A stretch of DNA of 32,406 nt from Candidatus Zixiibacteriota bacterium (GTDB taxonomy: Bacteria > Zixibacteria > MSB-5A5 > UBA10806 > 4484-95), in the NCBI GenBank assembly GCA_021159005.1, contig JAGGSN010000140.1, forward strand, positions 1 to 32,406, written 5' to 3'. The notes under the pieces are model-generated. The model saw only the letters and a program-made list of their open reading frames with translations, ran no database searches and was not told the origin of the DNA. Both the position numbers and the translations under genes were made by a program. Position 1 is the stretch's first letter; each line of letters begins with the position of its first letter. Below are positions 13,101 to 21,169 of the stretch, piece by piece.

Positions 13101-13511
13101 ATGGCAACAGACAGAAAGAAAAGGGTACCTTTAGGTGTCCAACGACTTAAAATGGCGATGAAGGACCGACCGGGCTTTAAGAGACGGTGGGTGAATGACA
13201 AGGGAGACAGGCTCAGTCAGGCAATGGAAGGCGGGTATAATCTCGTAGCAAGAGATGGTGCGGAATTTACCGAGGAAGATGTGGCTAATAGGAATGATAG
13301 TTTGAATAATGCGATATGCAAGCCGGTGAACTCCGGTGAATTAAAGGCATACTTAATGGAGATTCCGACCGCACTTTATAATGCGGATCAGAAGATAAAA
13401 GCTGATAGTATTAATGGAACAGAAGATGGCCTCCGACGGGGAGCAGATGCGCACGGGCAACCGGGTACTGATGGTCGATATATCCCGAGGGAGGGAATTA
13501 AAATAGCATAA
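13101..13511 (+). CDS. Conserved head-region protein, 136 aa
   Basis: A basic protein starting MATDRKKRVPLGVQRLKMAM, with FKRRWVNDKGDRLSQAMEGG and YNLVARDG. This N-terminal pattern recurs in proteins encoded just before the capsid genes of podoviruses. Its exact role is unknown; a head assembly or minor capsid role is inferred from position. AGGGAGA precedes the start. Confidence 0.65.
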   Translation: MATDRKKRVPLGVQRLKMAMKDRPGFKRRWVNDKGDRLSQAMEGGYNLVARDGAEFTEEDVANRNDSLNNAICKPVNSGELKAYLMEIPTALYNADQKIKADSINGTEDGLRRGADAHGQPGTDGRYIPREGIKIA

Positions 13512-13522
13512 AGAGGTGACAA

Positions 13523-14122
13523 ATGGCTAATAAAGATACACCATTGGGTCTGGTTCCTATCAGACACTCGAACGGCGCCCCGTACAATGGGGCATTTTCT
13601 GAATATTACATTCCTGTAGGTTACGGTACGGCACTTGGTGTCGGGGATCCGGTAGTTATAACCGGAGAGTCCAATACCACAGCGTATAAGGGGAACGCAC
13701 CGGGCACTTTGCCCGCAATAAGTAAGGCCGCTGTGGACTCGGGCTATGTAACCGGCGTTATTGTTGGTTTTAATGTACTTCCTGACGATCTTACCAAGAC
13801 ATATAACGCTGCGAGTACTGAGCGTATTGCGTATGTTGCGGATGATCCTGATCTTGTTTTTGAGATTCAGGAAGATAACGCAGGTACGGCGCTTACTGCT
13901 GCCGCAGTAGGATTAAATGCTGATTTTATTTTCACACATTCTCTTTCGACAACCTCTGGTAAGAGCGGAGTGGAGTTGAACGGGAGTACTGCGGCTACCA
14001 CGAATACATTTCTGCTTAAAATCAGGAGACTGGTTAATCGAGTTGATAATGAACTGGGGGCAAGTGCGAAATGGGAAGTTACCATTAACCTTCATACACA
14101 AAGATACGTAACGGGGTATTAA
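13523..14122 (+). CDS. Capsid-associated (decoration-like) protein, 199 aa
   Basis: The product starts MANKDTPLGLVPIRHSNGAP and contains YYIPVGYGTALGVGDPV, VADDPDLVFEIQEDNAG and a C-terminal INLHTQRY. This is a beta-rich family regularly encoded next to the major capsid gene in podoviruses. A head-stabilising or decoration role is likely but inferred. AAGAGGTGA precedes the ATG, and only one base separates its stop from the capsid gene. Confidence 0.68.
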   Translation: MANKDTPLGLVPIRHSNGAPYNGAFSEYYIPVGYGTALGVGDPVVITGESNTTAYKGNAPGTLPAISKAAVDSGYVTGVIVGFNVLPDDLTKTYNAASTERIAYVADDPDLVFEIQEDNAGTALTAAAVGLNADFIFTHSLSTTSGKSGVELNGSTAATTNTFLLKIRRLVNRVDNELGASAKWEVTINLHTQRYVTGY

Positions 14123-14123
14123 A

Positions 14124-15032
14124 ATGAGTATTATAACAACGAGTAATCACCCAAAGGCTCTCTGGCCGGGTGTTGCGGCCTGGTGGGGCCGCACATACGA
14201 TGAGCATAAAACAGAGTATACTGATTTGTTTGACATCGAGAGTTCAAATCAGTCTTACGAAGAGGACGTACAGTTAACCGGGTTTGGCTTGGCGCCTGTT
14301 AAAGCAGAGGGCGCAAGTGTGTCTTATGATACTGAGTCCCAGGGGTTCGTTTCCCGCTATACACATGCGGCAATAGCCCTCGGTTTCATCTGTACGTATG
14401 AAGATATAAAGGATAATTTGTATCCGGTAGTGGGTAGGCGGCGTGGGCAGGCAAATGCTTTTTCCATGCGGCAGTCAAAAGAGATTATCCATGCTAATAT
14501 TTATAATCGTGCCTTTAACGCCAGTTATACGTTTGGTGACGGTAAAGAAATTCTTGCCACGGACCACCCATCTACGGCCGGAACTTGGTCAAACGAGCTG
14601 GCGACACCTGCTGATTTTTCGGAGGAAGCGCTTGAGGATCTGCTGGTAATGATTATGACGGCTGTGAATGACAGGGGCCATAATATTAATCTTATGGCGC
14701 AGAGTTTGCATATTCACCCTAATGGTTGGTTTGAAGCAAACAGGGTGTTGAAGTCCGTTCTTCAAAATGACACTGCGAATAACGCGCTTAACGTGCTGAA
14801 AGCGACAAATGCTCTCCCTGGTGGTATTAAGATGAATCATTACTTCACGGACACAGACGCATGGTTTGTAAGAACCAATGCTCCGCGGGGTATGATCGGC
14901 TACCAGAGGGATAGCTATCCGCTAAAGCAGGACAACGACTTTGATACGGGTAACGCAAAGGCAAAATCTTATGACAGATTCTCTGCTGGATGTACTGACC
15001 CTCGCGGTCTGTATGGCTCAGCCGGGGCATAA
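14124..15032 (+). CDS. Major capsid protein
   Basis: A 302-residue protein with the signatures of a common phage coat family: LWPGVAAWWGRTYDEH, YEEDVQLTGFGLAPVKAEG, YDTESQGFVSRYTH, LGFICTYEDIKDNLYPVVG, AFNASYTFGDGKEIL, and the end RFSAGCTDPRGLYGSAGA. An HK97-like fold is expected. The ribosome site is unusually weak for a highly expressed gene, so coupling to the upstream gene is likely. A tandem heptamer starting at its stop codon, followed by two hairpins, ends the unit. Confidence 0.9.
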   Translation: MSIITTSNHPKALWPGVAAWWGRTYDEHKTEYTDLFDIESSNQSYEEDVQLTGFGLAPVKAEGASVSYDTESQGFVSRYTHAAIALGFICTYEDIKDNLYPVVGRRRGQANAFSMRQSKEIIHANIYNRAFNASYTFGDGKEILATDHPSTAGTWSNELATPADFSEEALEDLLVMIMTAVNDRGHNINLMAQSLHIHPNGWFEANRVLKSVLQNDTANNALNVLKATNALPGGIKMNHYFTDTDAWFVRTNAPRGMIGYQRDSYPLKQDNDFDTGNAKAKSYDRFSAGCTDPRGLYGSAGA

Positions 15033-15058
15033 AGCATAAAGCATAAAGCATAAAGCAT
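15031..15058 (+). repeat. AAAGCAT heptamer repeated four times at the capsid stop codon
   Basis: Four perfect heptamers start inside the TAA stop. Because seven is not a multiple of three, the TAA in successive units falls in each of the three frames in turn, giving stops in all frames. Confidence 0.9.
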
Positions 15059-15063
15059 AACAT

Positions 15064-15083
15064 TGGGGGAGTAACATCCCCCA
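15064..15083 (+). terminator. Hairpin downstream of the capsid gene
   Basis: TGGGGGA and TCCCCCA form a 7-bp GC-rich stem around GTAACA, followed by TTCTTAAC. It could end or attenuate capsid transcription, or protect the 3' end of the message. Confidence 0.6.
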
Positions 15084-15110
15084 TTCTTAACTATAAAAAA
15101 TTCATAACTG

Positions 15111-15126
15111 ACCGCAATGCGGTTTT
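15111..15126 (+). terminator. Second small terminator-like hairpin
   Basis: ACCGC-AAT-GCGGT followed by TTTTAT. The stem is short, so it is probably a weak terminator. Its T run leads directly into the ribosome site of the next gene. Confidence 0.5.
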
Positions 15127-15141
15127 ATAGGAGGGCAAAAA

Positions 15142-16062
15142 ATGCCTATTTCAAATTACCCTAAAGGGTTCGCTAATGGTATCAACCTTCGCGGACTCCC
15201 AATTCTAAACACGTACCCTGGAAAAGTTTTCTGGGTTGGTACAGGCGGTAGTAACGGTAACAAAGGTACTTTTGACAGGCCTTTTGAAACCATTGACTAT
15301 GCTATCGGGAGATGTACCGCTAACCGCGGGGACGTAATCTTAATCAAGTCCAATTATTATGAGGAAATTACCACAGCGGCGGACATTACAGTTGATATTG
15401 CCGGCGTTACGATAATCGGTATGGGCCGAGGTAGTGACATGCCTATGATAGACTATGGCGCTGCGGCAGCATCGGTGTCTATTGCCGCTGACAATGTAGC
15501 CATGCAGAATATCAACTTCCATGCCAATGTTCCGGAGGTAGTGGTGGGTGTGGATATACAAGACGGTGTCGATTATGCGGCGCTCTTAGGTTGCAAAGTT
15601 GATGTTGAGACAACCGCTACCGATGAGTTTTTTATTTCTATTCAGACAAATGACGCATCTAATTTTGCGCTGATTGAAGGGTGTGACATTGATAACGGAC
15701 TCGGTGCTGCGGTACACGCGATTAAGTTTACTAAAGATACTGACGGAACTATCATTCGGGGTTGCACTATTCAGGGGGATTATTCTACAGCAAACATAGG
15801 TGGGATAACAACTCTCTCAACGAAACTTGATATCGACGGGAATCTTCTCATTAACGGTGCAGCAACGGCGCTAAATACAGAGCCGGTAATTGAGTTGCTT
15901 ACAGGTTCAACCGGGATCGTCCGGAACAACTATTGTGTCTGTGATTTGGCGACTAAACTTGCGGCCATTGCTGCGAATTCGGTTCTTCTTTTTGAGAATT
16001 ATTATAATGAAGACCTTACGGGTACCGGCGGTCTTATTGGCGTTGTATCAGCAGATGACTAG
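15142..16062 (+). CDS. Virion beta-helix protein, 306 aa
   Basis: The start MPISNYPKGFANGINLRGLP and VFWVGTGGSNGNKGTFDRPF are typical of virion proteins encoded after the capsid gene. The body is made of short repeating strands (IIGMGRG, MQNINF, ALLGCKV, ALIEGCDIDN, IIRGCTI, IDGNLLING, IVRNNY), the pattern of a right-handed parallel beta-helix. A head-surface fibre or structural role is likely; no catalytic motif was seen. The ribosome site TAGGAGGG is strong. Confidence 0.75.
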   Translation: MPISNYPKGFANGINLRGLPILNTYPGKVFWVGTGGSNGNKGTFDRPFETIDYAIGRCTANRGDVILIKSNYYEEITTAADITVDIAGVTIIGMGRGSDMPMIDYGAAAASVSIAADNVAMQNINFHANVPEVVVGVDIQDGVDYAALLGCKVDVETTATDEFFISIQTNDASNFALIEGCDIDNGLGAAVHAIKFTKDTDGTIIRGCTIQGDYSTANIGGITTLSTKLDIDGNLLINGAATALNTEPVIELLTGSTGIVRNNYCVCDLATKLAAIAANSVLLFENYYNEDLTGTGGLIGVVSADD

Positions 16063-16092
16063 GGGATATGGTGACAGATTAAAGAACTTGTA

Positions 16093-16119
16093 TTGACAGC
16101 AGGCGGTAAATGATATAAG
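16093..16119 (+). promoter_or_regulatory. Possible internal rightward promoter
   Basis: A perfect TTGACA (16093-16098) is followed 15 bases later by TATAAG (16114-16119). The spacing is two bases short of ideal. It lies in a 119-base gap before the next gene, so a real promoter is plausible. Confidence 0.4.
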
Positions 16120-16127
16120 AAACTTTT

Positions 16128-16168
16128 AAAAGCGCCGTGTAAAAGCGGCGTTCACAATGAACGCTTTT
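16128..16168 (+). promoter_or_regulatory. Folded element just before a ribosome site
   Basis: An outer stem AAAAGCG/CGCTTTT (16128-16134 with 16162-16168) encloses two smaller stems, CGCCG/CGGCG and GCGTTCA-CAA-TGAACGC, that partly compete with it. As RNA it could form a three-way junction. The ribosome site AAGGAG begins two bases later, so folding may affect translation or message stability. Confidence 0.5.
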
Positions 16169-16181
16169 GAAGGAGATTATA

Positions 16182-16904
16182 ATGAGCACACCGAAAAGAT
16201 TTCTAAATGGAGTAACAAACGTAACAATTGACAATCCTTTGGGGAGACTCCCCTACCTTGATCCTACTAAATGGGCCATATGGTTCGATGATTTCCTGCA
16301 TTATGATGTAGCACAGGGGGATGCCGCTTGGATACTTGATGTAGTTAACGCCGGCGCGGATGCAGTTGTCGGTCCTACAGGAGTTTTGACGCTAACCGTA
16401 ACTGGCGCAAGCGATTCACTTGGGTTACAGCAATCGAATGGTGTCTGGCAATTAACAGCAGGAAAAAAGGCTATCTTTAAAGTCAGATGTAAAATAGTTA
16501 AAGCGGCGGGTACAATCGGGCAGGAAGGTTTTGTAGTCGGGTGTACTTCTGTCCAGACAACTACAAATTTTATGGACGCTCCGCCCCCTACTGCAAGAGC
16601 CTTTGATGATGGGTGGTGCTTTACAAGTTATGATGCCACCACGGATATTATTGCTATGCAGGGCGAAGCGGATACGTTCTCAACAGAGGTTGGCGCTACA
16701 ACGTATGCAGACGATACCTGGATGGAACTGGCGATTTATTGGGACGGGTATAAATCCATCTTCTATAAAGATGATGTTGAACTATGTGAAATTACCACAA
16801 ACCCCCCGACTTCTGTAATTTCTCCGGTTGCTTTTTTTAGCGCCGGCGAAGCTCAGACAGATGCGTTTCATGTTGATTATATGTTTATGGCAGTCGAAAG
16901 ATAA
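16182..16904 (+). CDS. Virion structural protein, 240 aa
   Basis: The frame continues upstream to a TTG at 16167, but the ATG at 16182 has AAGGAG 6 bases before it. The product starts MSTPKRFLNGVTNV, with RLPYLDPTKWAIWFDDFLHY. The rest is beta-rich with a C-terminal WMELAIYWDGYKSIFYKDD, resembling a jelly-roll (lectin-like) sandwich. Similar proteins lie beside capsid genes in podoviruses. Head decoration is inferred, not shown. Confidence 0.7.
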   Translation: MSTPKRFLNGVTNVTIDNPLGRLPYLDPTKWAIWFDDFLHYDVAQGDAAWILDVVNAGADAVVGPTGVLTLTVTGASDSLGLQQSNGVWQLTAGKKAIFKVRCKIVKAAGTIGQEGFVVGCTSVQTTTNFMDAPPPTARAFDDGWCFTSYDATTDIIAMQGEADTFSTEVGATTYADDTWMELAIYWDGYKSIFYKDDVELCEITTNPPTSVISPVAFFSAGEAQTDAFHVDYMFMAVER

Positions 16905-16916
16905 GGGAGGCGTTCT

Positions 16917-17354
16917 ATGGCTGATACAGTTACAAGTCAATGGCTTTATCCACCTAATTGGGATGAGACACCACCAAGTAGCGGTGGGGTTAAACGGATA
17001 ATCAAACGGTTCACCTGTGTTAGTGATGGCACGGGTGAGTCGAACGCGCTTAAAATTGATATATCTGAGTTAAGAACTACACTTGGTAGGCCTGCCGTGA
17101 GAACAGTAATTGAAAAAATAATATACGCTCAAACAGGCTTTGCGAATGTTAGGCTTACTTGGGATAGAAACCCGGCAGTTACCATATGTCTTCTATTGCA
17201 TCGAAATGGTATAATGGATTTTAAACCTGGTGGTGGTCTGGTCGATCCGGGTGAGGAAGGTGATGAGACAGGAGATATTCTCTTAACGTCTACCGGCGCG
17301 GATTCGGGGGATGCATACGATATAACAATTACTTTGAGACTAAAGGATAAATAA
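16917..17354 (+). CDS. Virion-region beta-rich protein, 145 aa
   Basis: The product starts MADTVTSQWLYPPNWDETPP and ends ITITLRLKDK. A central RLTWDRNP and a final strand DAYDITITLRL suggest a beta sandwich. Similar small proteins are found between capsid and connector genes of podoviruses; the function is unknown. AAGGGAGG lies 8 bases before the ATG. Confidence 0.65.
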   Translation: MADTVTSQWLYPPNWDETPPSSGGVKRIIKRFTCVSDGTGESNALKIDISELRTTLGRPAVRTVIEKIIYAQTGFANVRLTWDRNPAVTICLLLHRNGIMDFKPGGGLVDPGEEGDETGDILLTSTGADSGDAYDITITLRLKDK

Positions 17355-17473
17355 TGGCAGCGAAAAAGAAAATTAAAATTAAGATTAATCCGAAAGGCCT
17401 TTTGAGAAATGTAGCAAAAAGAAGAAAGGCACTAAAAGATGTAATGAATTACGGTCGTAAAAAGAAAAAATAG
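17354..17473 (+). CDS. Very basic 39-aa peptide
   Basis: ATG at 17354 overlaps the previous stop by one base (TAATG); TAG at 17471-17473. The chain begins MAAKKKIKIKINPKGLLRNV and ends MNYGRKKKK, about half Lys or Arg. It fills the gap between two conserved virion genes exactly. Its charge suggests nucleic acid binding, for example to packaged DNA, or an assembly peptide. No ribosome site is visible, so coupling to the upstream gene is needed. Confidence 0.6.
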   Translation: MAAKKKIKIKINPKGLLRNVAKRRKALKDVMNYGRKKKK

Positions 17474-17483
17474 GGGGTAAATT

Positions 17484-17720
17484 ATGACGTATATTCCGGG
17501 GGACTTTTGGCGTATCTGTGACAGGTGTGGTGGGAAATTCCGTCAAAGTGAAACGCTAAAAACTTGGGATGGGCTGTGGGTCTGCAAGAAAGATTGGGAA
17601 CCACGGCATCCCCAGGATTTTGTCCATGGACGGGGCGACAGGCAGTCAGTGCCAGAACCCCGTCCTGAACCGGAAGACTATTTTTTATCAGACAATGAAG
17701 TAACAGCGGGAGATTTATAA
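17484..17720 (+). CDS. Conserved phage zinc-binding-like protein, 78 aa
   Basis: The pattern YIPGDFWRICDRCGGKFRQS, then TWDGLWVCKKDWEPRHPQDF, and a Pro-rich end recurs in podoviruses between head and connector genes. Cys15, Cys18 and Cys37, with a nearby His, could bind zinc. The exact role is unknown. GGGGG precedes the ATG, and its stop overlaps the next start (TAATG). Confidence 0.75.
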   Translation: MTYIPGDFWRICDRCGGKFRQSETLKTWDGLWVCKKDWEPRHPQDFVHGRGDRQSVPEPRPEPEDYFLSDNEVTAGDL

Positions 17721-18649
17721 TGACGACATCCGGTTCGTATGATTTTGGTCTCGATAGGGATGGATTAATTAGCAAGGCGTATACTATGGTCGGGGCAGTA
17801 GCGATAGGCGAAGATCCGACAACAGACGAATTAACAGAAGGTGGTAAGACCCTTAATCTCATGCTTAAGGGGTGGCAGACTGAAGGGATAGCCTTATGGC
17901 TAAACCAGACGGTTACGCTGTTCCTTGGGTATGGGACCCAAAGCTATTCCCTGGGGCCATCGGGTGACCACATGTCTGCTTCCGTCGTTAAGACAGAAGT
18001 AGCGACGGCAGCTTCTTCTGGGGATACAGATATCGTTGTAGATTCCATTACGGGAATTACAAACGGTGATTATCTTGGTATCGAATTGGACGATGGCACC
18101 GTTCAGTGGACTACCGTTAATGGTGTACCTTCAGACTCCACGCTTGTTGCGGCGGCGGTCCTGACAGATGATGTGGCAGTTGATAATCACATTTATACTT
18201 ATACAACGAAGGCGCAAAGACCTTTAGAAATAATCGAAGCCCGCAGGATAAGCGGAGATGATATATCCACGCCATTGCTACAGGTATCCAGGAATGAGTA
18301 TATGTCGCTTTCCGATAAATCAAGTTCAAGCATTATAAATCAAATATTTTATGACCCGCAGTTAACCAATGGGGCCCTGTTCGTTTGGCCGACTTGCGCA
18401 GACGTACAGGACACGCTTGAGTTAACGATTAAAAAACCAATAATGGATTTTGATGCGGGTGACGATGATGGGGAGTTCCCTGTCGAATGGACAATGGCCA
18501 TCGTAAGTAACCTGGCTGTCTTAATCGGCATGGAGAATGGGATACCCTTGAACGCACAATTAGGTAGGCTGGCAACCGAGAGTAAGTTTATGGCTCGTAC
18601 ATTTGATGACGAGAAAACATCTGTATTTTTTCAGCCAGTGCGGAGGTAG
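17720..18649 (+). CDS. Head-tail connector, P22 gp4-like
   Basis: A 309-residue protein. The N-terminal helices (DGLISKAYTMVGAVAIGEDP, then LTEGGKTLNLMLKGWQTEGI, ALWLNQ) match the gp4-like adaptor that docks under the portal. Residues about 85-155 form an inserted beta domain (GDTDIVVDSITGITNGDYLG). The C-terminal helices (VEWTMAIVSNLAVLIGMENG) and final FDDEKTSVFFQPVRR are typical. Position directly before the gp10-like hub gene supports this. P22 gp4 has muralytic activity; no such active site is visible here. Confidence 0.78.
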   Translation: MTTSGSYDFGLDRDGLISKAYTMVGAVAIGEDPTTDELTEGGKTLNLMLKGWQTEGIALWLNQTVTLFLGYGTQSYSLGPSGDHMSASVVKTEVATAASSGDTDIVVDSITGITNGDYLGIELDDGTVQWTTVNGVPSDSTLVAAAVLTDDVAVDNHIYTYTTKAQRPLEIIEARRISGDDISTPLLQVSRNEYMSLSDKSSSSIINQIFYDPQLTNGALFVWPTCADVQDTLELTIKKPIMDFDAGDDDGEFPVEWTMAIVSNLAVLIGMENGIPLNAQLGRLATESKFMARTFDDEKTSVFFQPVRR

Positions 18650-18652
18650 CAT

Positions 18653-19615
18653 ATGAGCGGTCCAGTTATAGAAATACCGTTCCTTGGTGGGGCGTATGAA
18701 GGCCGTTCAAAAAGCCTGAATGCACAGCAGAGCGTTAATCTCTTTCCGGTTTCTGACCAGCAGGAGGCCAAGACGATCCTTGCCATGTACGGCACGCCAG
18801 GCACCGTTGACTTTGTTGATACCGGTACGGCAGCGGTTGTACGGGGAATCCACGTTATGGGGGTCTATCTATATGCGGTTGTAGGTGCCGACGTATACGA
18901 GATTACCGTGGCAGGTGTGGCTACAAAGTTAGGAGTCATTACGACTGCTACCGGTCATGTCGGTATGGCGGATAATGGTACTCAGCTTCTAATCGTAGAT
19001 GGGACCGACAAAGGCCATATCGTGACCACAGGGGCGATTGCGGATATTACTGATGGTGACTATCCTGTAGCTACCGGATGTACCTTTTTTGATGGATATT
19101 TCATCGTTTCAGTAAAGGATACGGGTCGAATTCAGATATGTAAATTATACGATGGGACTTCATGGGATGCGCTTGACTTTGCGACAGCAGAGGCGTCACC
19201 GGATGCACTCGTCGGGATTGGTACCACAAGACAAAACATTTGGTTGTTTGGCGAGTACTCAATAGAAGTCTATTATAATGCTGGTGATCCGGACTTTCCA
19301 TTTCAGAGAGTTCCTGGGGCCATAATAGATTTAGGATGTGAGTCGGCCACGTCGATTACTGAGATCGAGGGGGTGTTGTATTGGCTCTCGAATAAAAAGA
19401 CGGTCGTCCGAGGAGAGGGATATGGGTTCACGACAGTATCTTCTCCCGGCATAGATTATCAGATATCAACGTACGCTACGACGGATGACGCTGTGGGCTA
19501 TACGTACTCGATTGAAGGCCGGACATTTTACGTCCTTAATTTTGCAACGGAAGACAAAACATGGGTGCTTGACACGAAATCAGGTCAATGGCACGAATGG
19601 CAGAGTTATATATGA
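18653..19615 (+). CDS. Tail hub/DNA-stabilisation protein, P22 gp10-like, N-terminal part
   Basis: A 320-residue protein starting MSGPVIEIPFLGGAYEGRSK, with LNAQQSVNLFPVSDQQEAKT and repeated beta-propeller-like strands (GIHVMGVYLYAVVGADVYEI, WLFGEYSIEVYYNAG). Its end (TWVLDTKSGQWHEWQSYI) is the point where gp10-like proteins normally continue with a WHExxS...GxHR segment. Here a TGA stops the chain, and the missing C-terminal part appears in the next gene after seven RCC1 repeats. P22 gp10 is 472 residues; 320 plus the roughly 150 residues in the next gene gives about that length. GGAGG precedes the ATG. Confidence 0.8.
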   Translation: MSGPVIEIPFLGGAYEGRSKSLNAQQSVNLFPVSDQQEAKTILAMYGTPGTVDFVDTGTAAVVRGIHVMGVYLYAVVGADVYEITVAGVATKLGVITTATGHVGMADNGTQLLIVDGTDKGHIVTTGAIADITDGDYPVATGCTFFDGYFIVSVKDTGRIQICKLYDGTSWDALDFATAEASPDALVGIGTTRQNIWLFGEYSIEVYYNAGDPDFPFQRVPGAIIDLGCESATSITEIEGVLYWLSNKKTVVRGEGYGFTTVSSPGIDYQISTYATTDDAVGYTYSIEGRTFYVLNFATEDKTWVLDTKSGQWHEWQSYI

Positions 19616-21156
19616 CTACAATAGGGGTTACAGGGCGGAATAATAAAGGTCAATTAGGTCTTGGGGGTACAACAGATAGAGACGAATTTATTCCAGAGGG
19701 ATCGGGTGCTGATTGGACTACTATTGCTTGTGGTGAACAGCATACAATGGCCATTAAATCCGACGGTACCTTATGGGCCACAGGGTACAATTATTTTGGT
19801 CAATTGGGTCTTGGGGATAGTGGGGCGGATACAGATAGAAATACTTTTGAAAAAGTAGGTTCGGGTACCGATTGGGTGGCGGTAGCTTGCGGCAGTAGTC
19901 ATACAATGGCCATTAAATCCGACGGTACACTATGGGCTACAGGGTATAACACATTTGGTCAATTAGGTCTTGGGAATACAACAAATAGGGATACCTTTGA
20001 AAAAGTGGGGTCGGGTACCGATTGGAGTATTATAACTTGCGGGAGTTACCATACAATGGCCATTAAATCCGACGGTACACTATGGGTTGCAGGGCGTAAC
20101 AATAGCGGTCAATTAGGTCTTGGGGGTAACACACAGAGGACATCGTTTGTCCCGGTAGGATCAGATACTGATTGGACCAGTATAGCTTGTGGTGGCAACC
20201 ATTCAGTAGGTCTTAAATCCGGCGGTGCGATATGGACCACAGGGCTTAATACTTCTGGCCAATTGGGTTTTGGAGATAATACACAAAGAGATGACTTTAC
20301 CCAAGTAGTGATCGCCGGTACTGATTGGGCCAGTATAATTTGTGGCTTGCACAGTACTATGGCAATTAAAACGACGGGTACGTTATGGGCTACAGGACTT
20401 AACACTACCGGTCAATTAGGCCTTGGGGATGATACTAACAGAGACGAATTCGCGCCAGTGGGAGTGGATGCTGATTGGCATAGTGTAGTTTGTGGGAATA
20501 GTCATACAATGGCCGTTAAATCTAACGGTACATTATGGGCTACAGGACTTAATACTTACGGTCAATTAGGCCTTGGGGATGATACTAACAGAGACGAGCT
20601 TACGCAAGTGGTAGTAGAGGATATCGTTTGGGATACTATATTTTGTGGAAGTCACCATAGTATATCTTTTGGATTCTTTTTTAATTCCGGTAACCACCGC
20701 AGCATCTCCGGTATAGACTCAGGTGTGTTATTTGCAGGAAAGACCATGATTGGTGATAGATCAAATGGTAAGATATACTATCTGGACATGGATACATATA
20801 CAGATAATGGTCTCCCTATCACTCGTACCCGAAGGACACAGATAGTTAATAAAGAAAAAGTTAACGTAATACACAACCGGGTTGAAGTTGAGTTTGAGCC
20901 CGGAGTCGGACTTGATGTAGCAGAGGGCGAGGATGGGCAGGATCCGCAAGCTATTCTTAAGTGGTCGGACGACGGGGGTAGCACCTGGTCGAGTGGGCGT
21001 TCTGTAGATATCGGTGAGTATCAGCAGTATGGTACGCGGGCAATCTGGCGGCGATTAGGGAAGAGTCGTAACAGAGTATACGAACTCACCATAGAAGAAC
21101 CGGTGAAAATTATTTTAATAGGCGCTTATGCAAATATAAAAGCGTGTGCATTTTAA
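19612..21156 (+). CDS. Seven RCC1 repeats joined to the C-terminal part of the gp10-like tail hub
   Basis: The ATG at 19612 overlaps the previous stop (ATGA); the product is 514 residues. Residues 1 to about 355 are seven repeats of roughly 50 residues with the RCC1 pattern GTLWATGxNxxGQLGLG, then xxxCGxxHTMAIKSDG; seven is the number of blades in an RCC1 propeller. From about residue 360 the gp10 C-terminal part begins (GNHRSISGIDSG, then MIGDRSNGKIYYLDMDTYTD, LKWSDDGGSTWSSGRSVDIG, TRAIWRRLGKSRNRVYELTI). The reading frame is -1 relative to the N-terminal gene, and there is no clear ribosome site, so coupled re-initiation is likely. Blade-level DNA repeats (CATACAATGGCCATTAAATC, three exact copies) point to recent repeat expansion. 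Confidence 0.85.
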   Translation: MTTIGVTGRNNKGQLGLGGTTDRDEFIPEGSGADWTTIACGEQHTMAIKSDGTLWATGYNYFGQLGLGDSGADTDRNTFEKVGSGTDWVAVACGSSHTMAIKSDGTLWATGYNTFGQLGLGNTTNRDTFEKVGSGTDWSIITCGSYHTMAIKSDGTLWVAGRNNSGQLGLGGNTQRTSFVPVGSDTDWTSIACGGNHSVGLKSGGAIWTTGLNTSGQLGFGDNTQRDDFTQVVIAGTDWASIICGLHSTMAIKTTGTLWATGLNTTGQLGLGDDTNRDEFAPVGVDADWHSVVCGNSHTMAVKSNGTLWATGLNTYGQLGLGDDTNRDELTQVVVEDIVWDTIFCGSHHSISFGFFFNSGNHRSISGIDSGVLFAGKTMIGDRSNGKIYYLDMDTYTDNGLPITRTRRTQIVNKEKVNVIHNRVEVEFEPGVGLDVAEGEDGQDPQAILKWSDDGGSTWSSGRSVDIGEYQQYGTRAIWRRLGKSRNRVYELTIEEPVKIILIGAYANIKACAF

Positions 21157-21169
21157 AGGAGAATGATAT

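Noticed and set aside
15340-15561. 73-aa minus-strand frame inside the beta-helix gene
   Set aside because: Antisense shadow with no start signals.
16158-16231. Short open frame starting MNAFEGDYNEH
   Set aside because: Only about 24 codons, no ribosome site of its own, and it overlaps the better-supported start at 16182.
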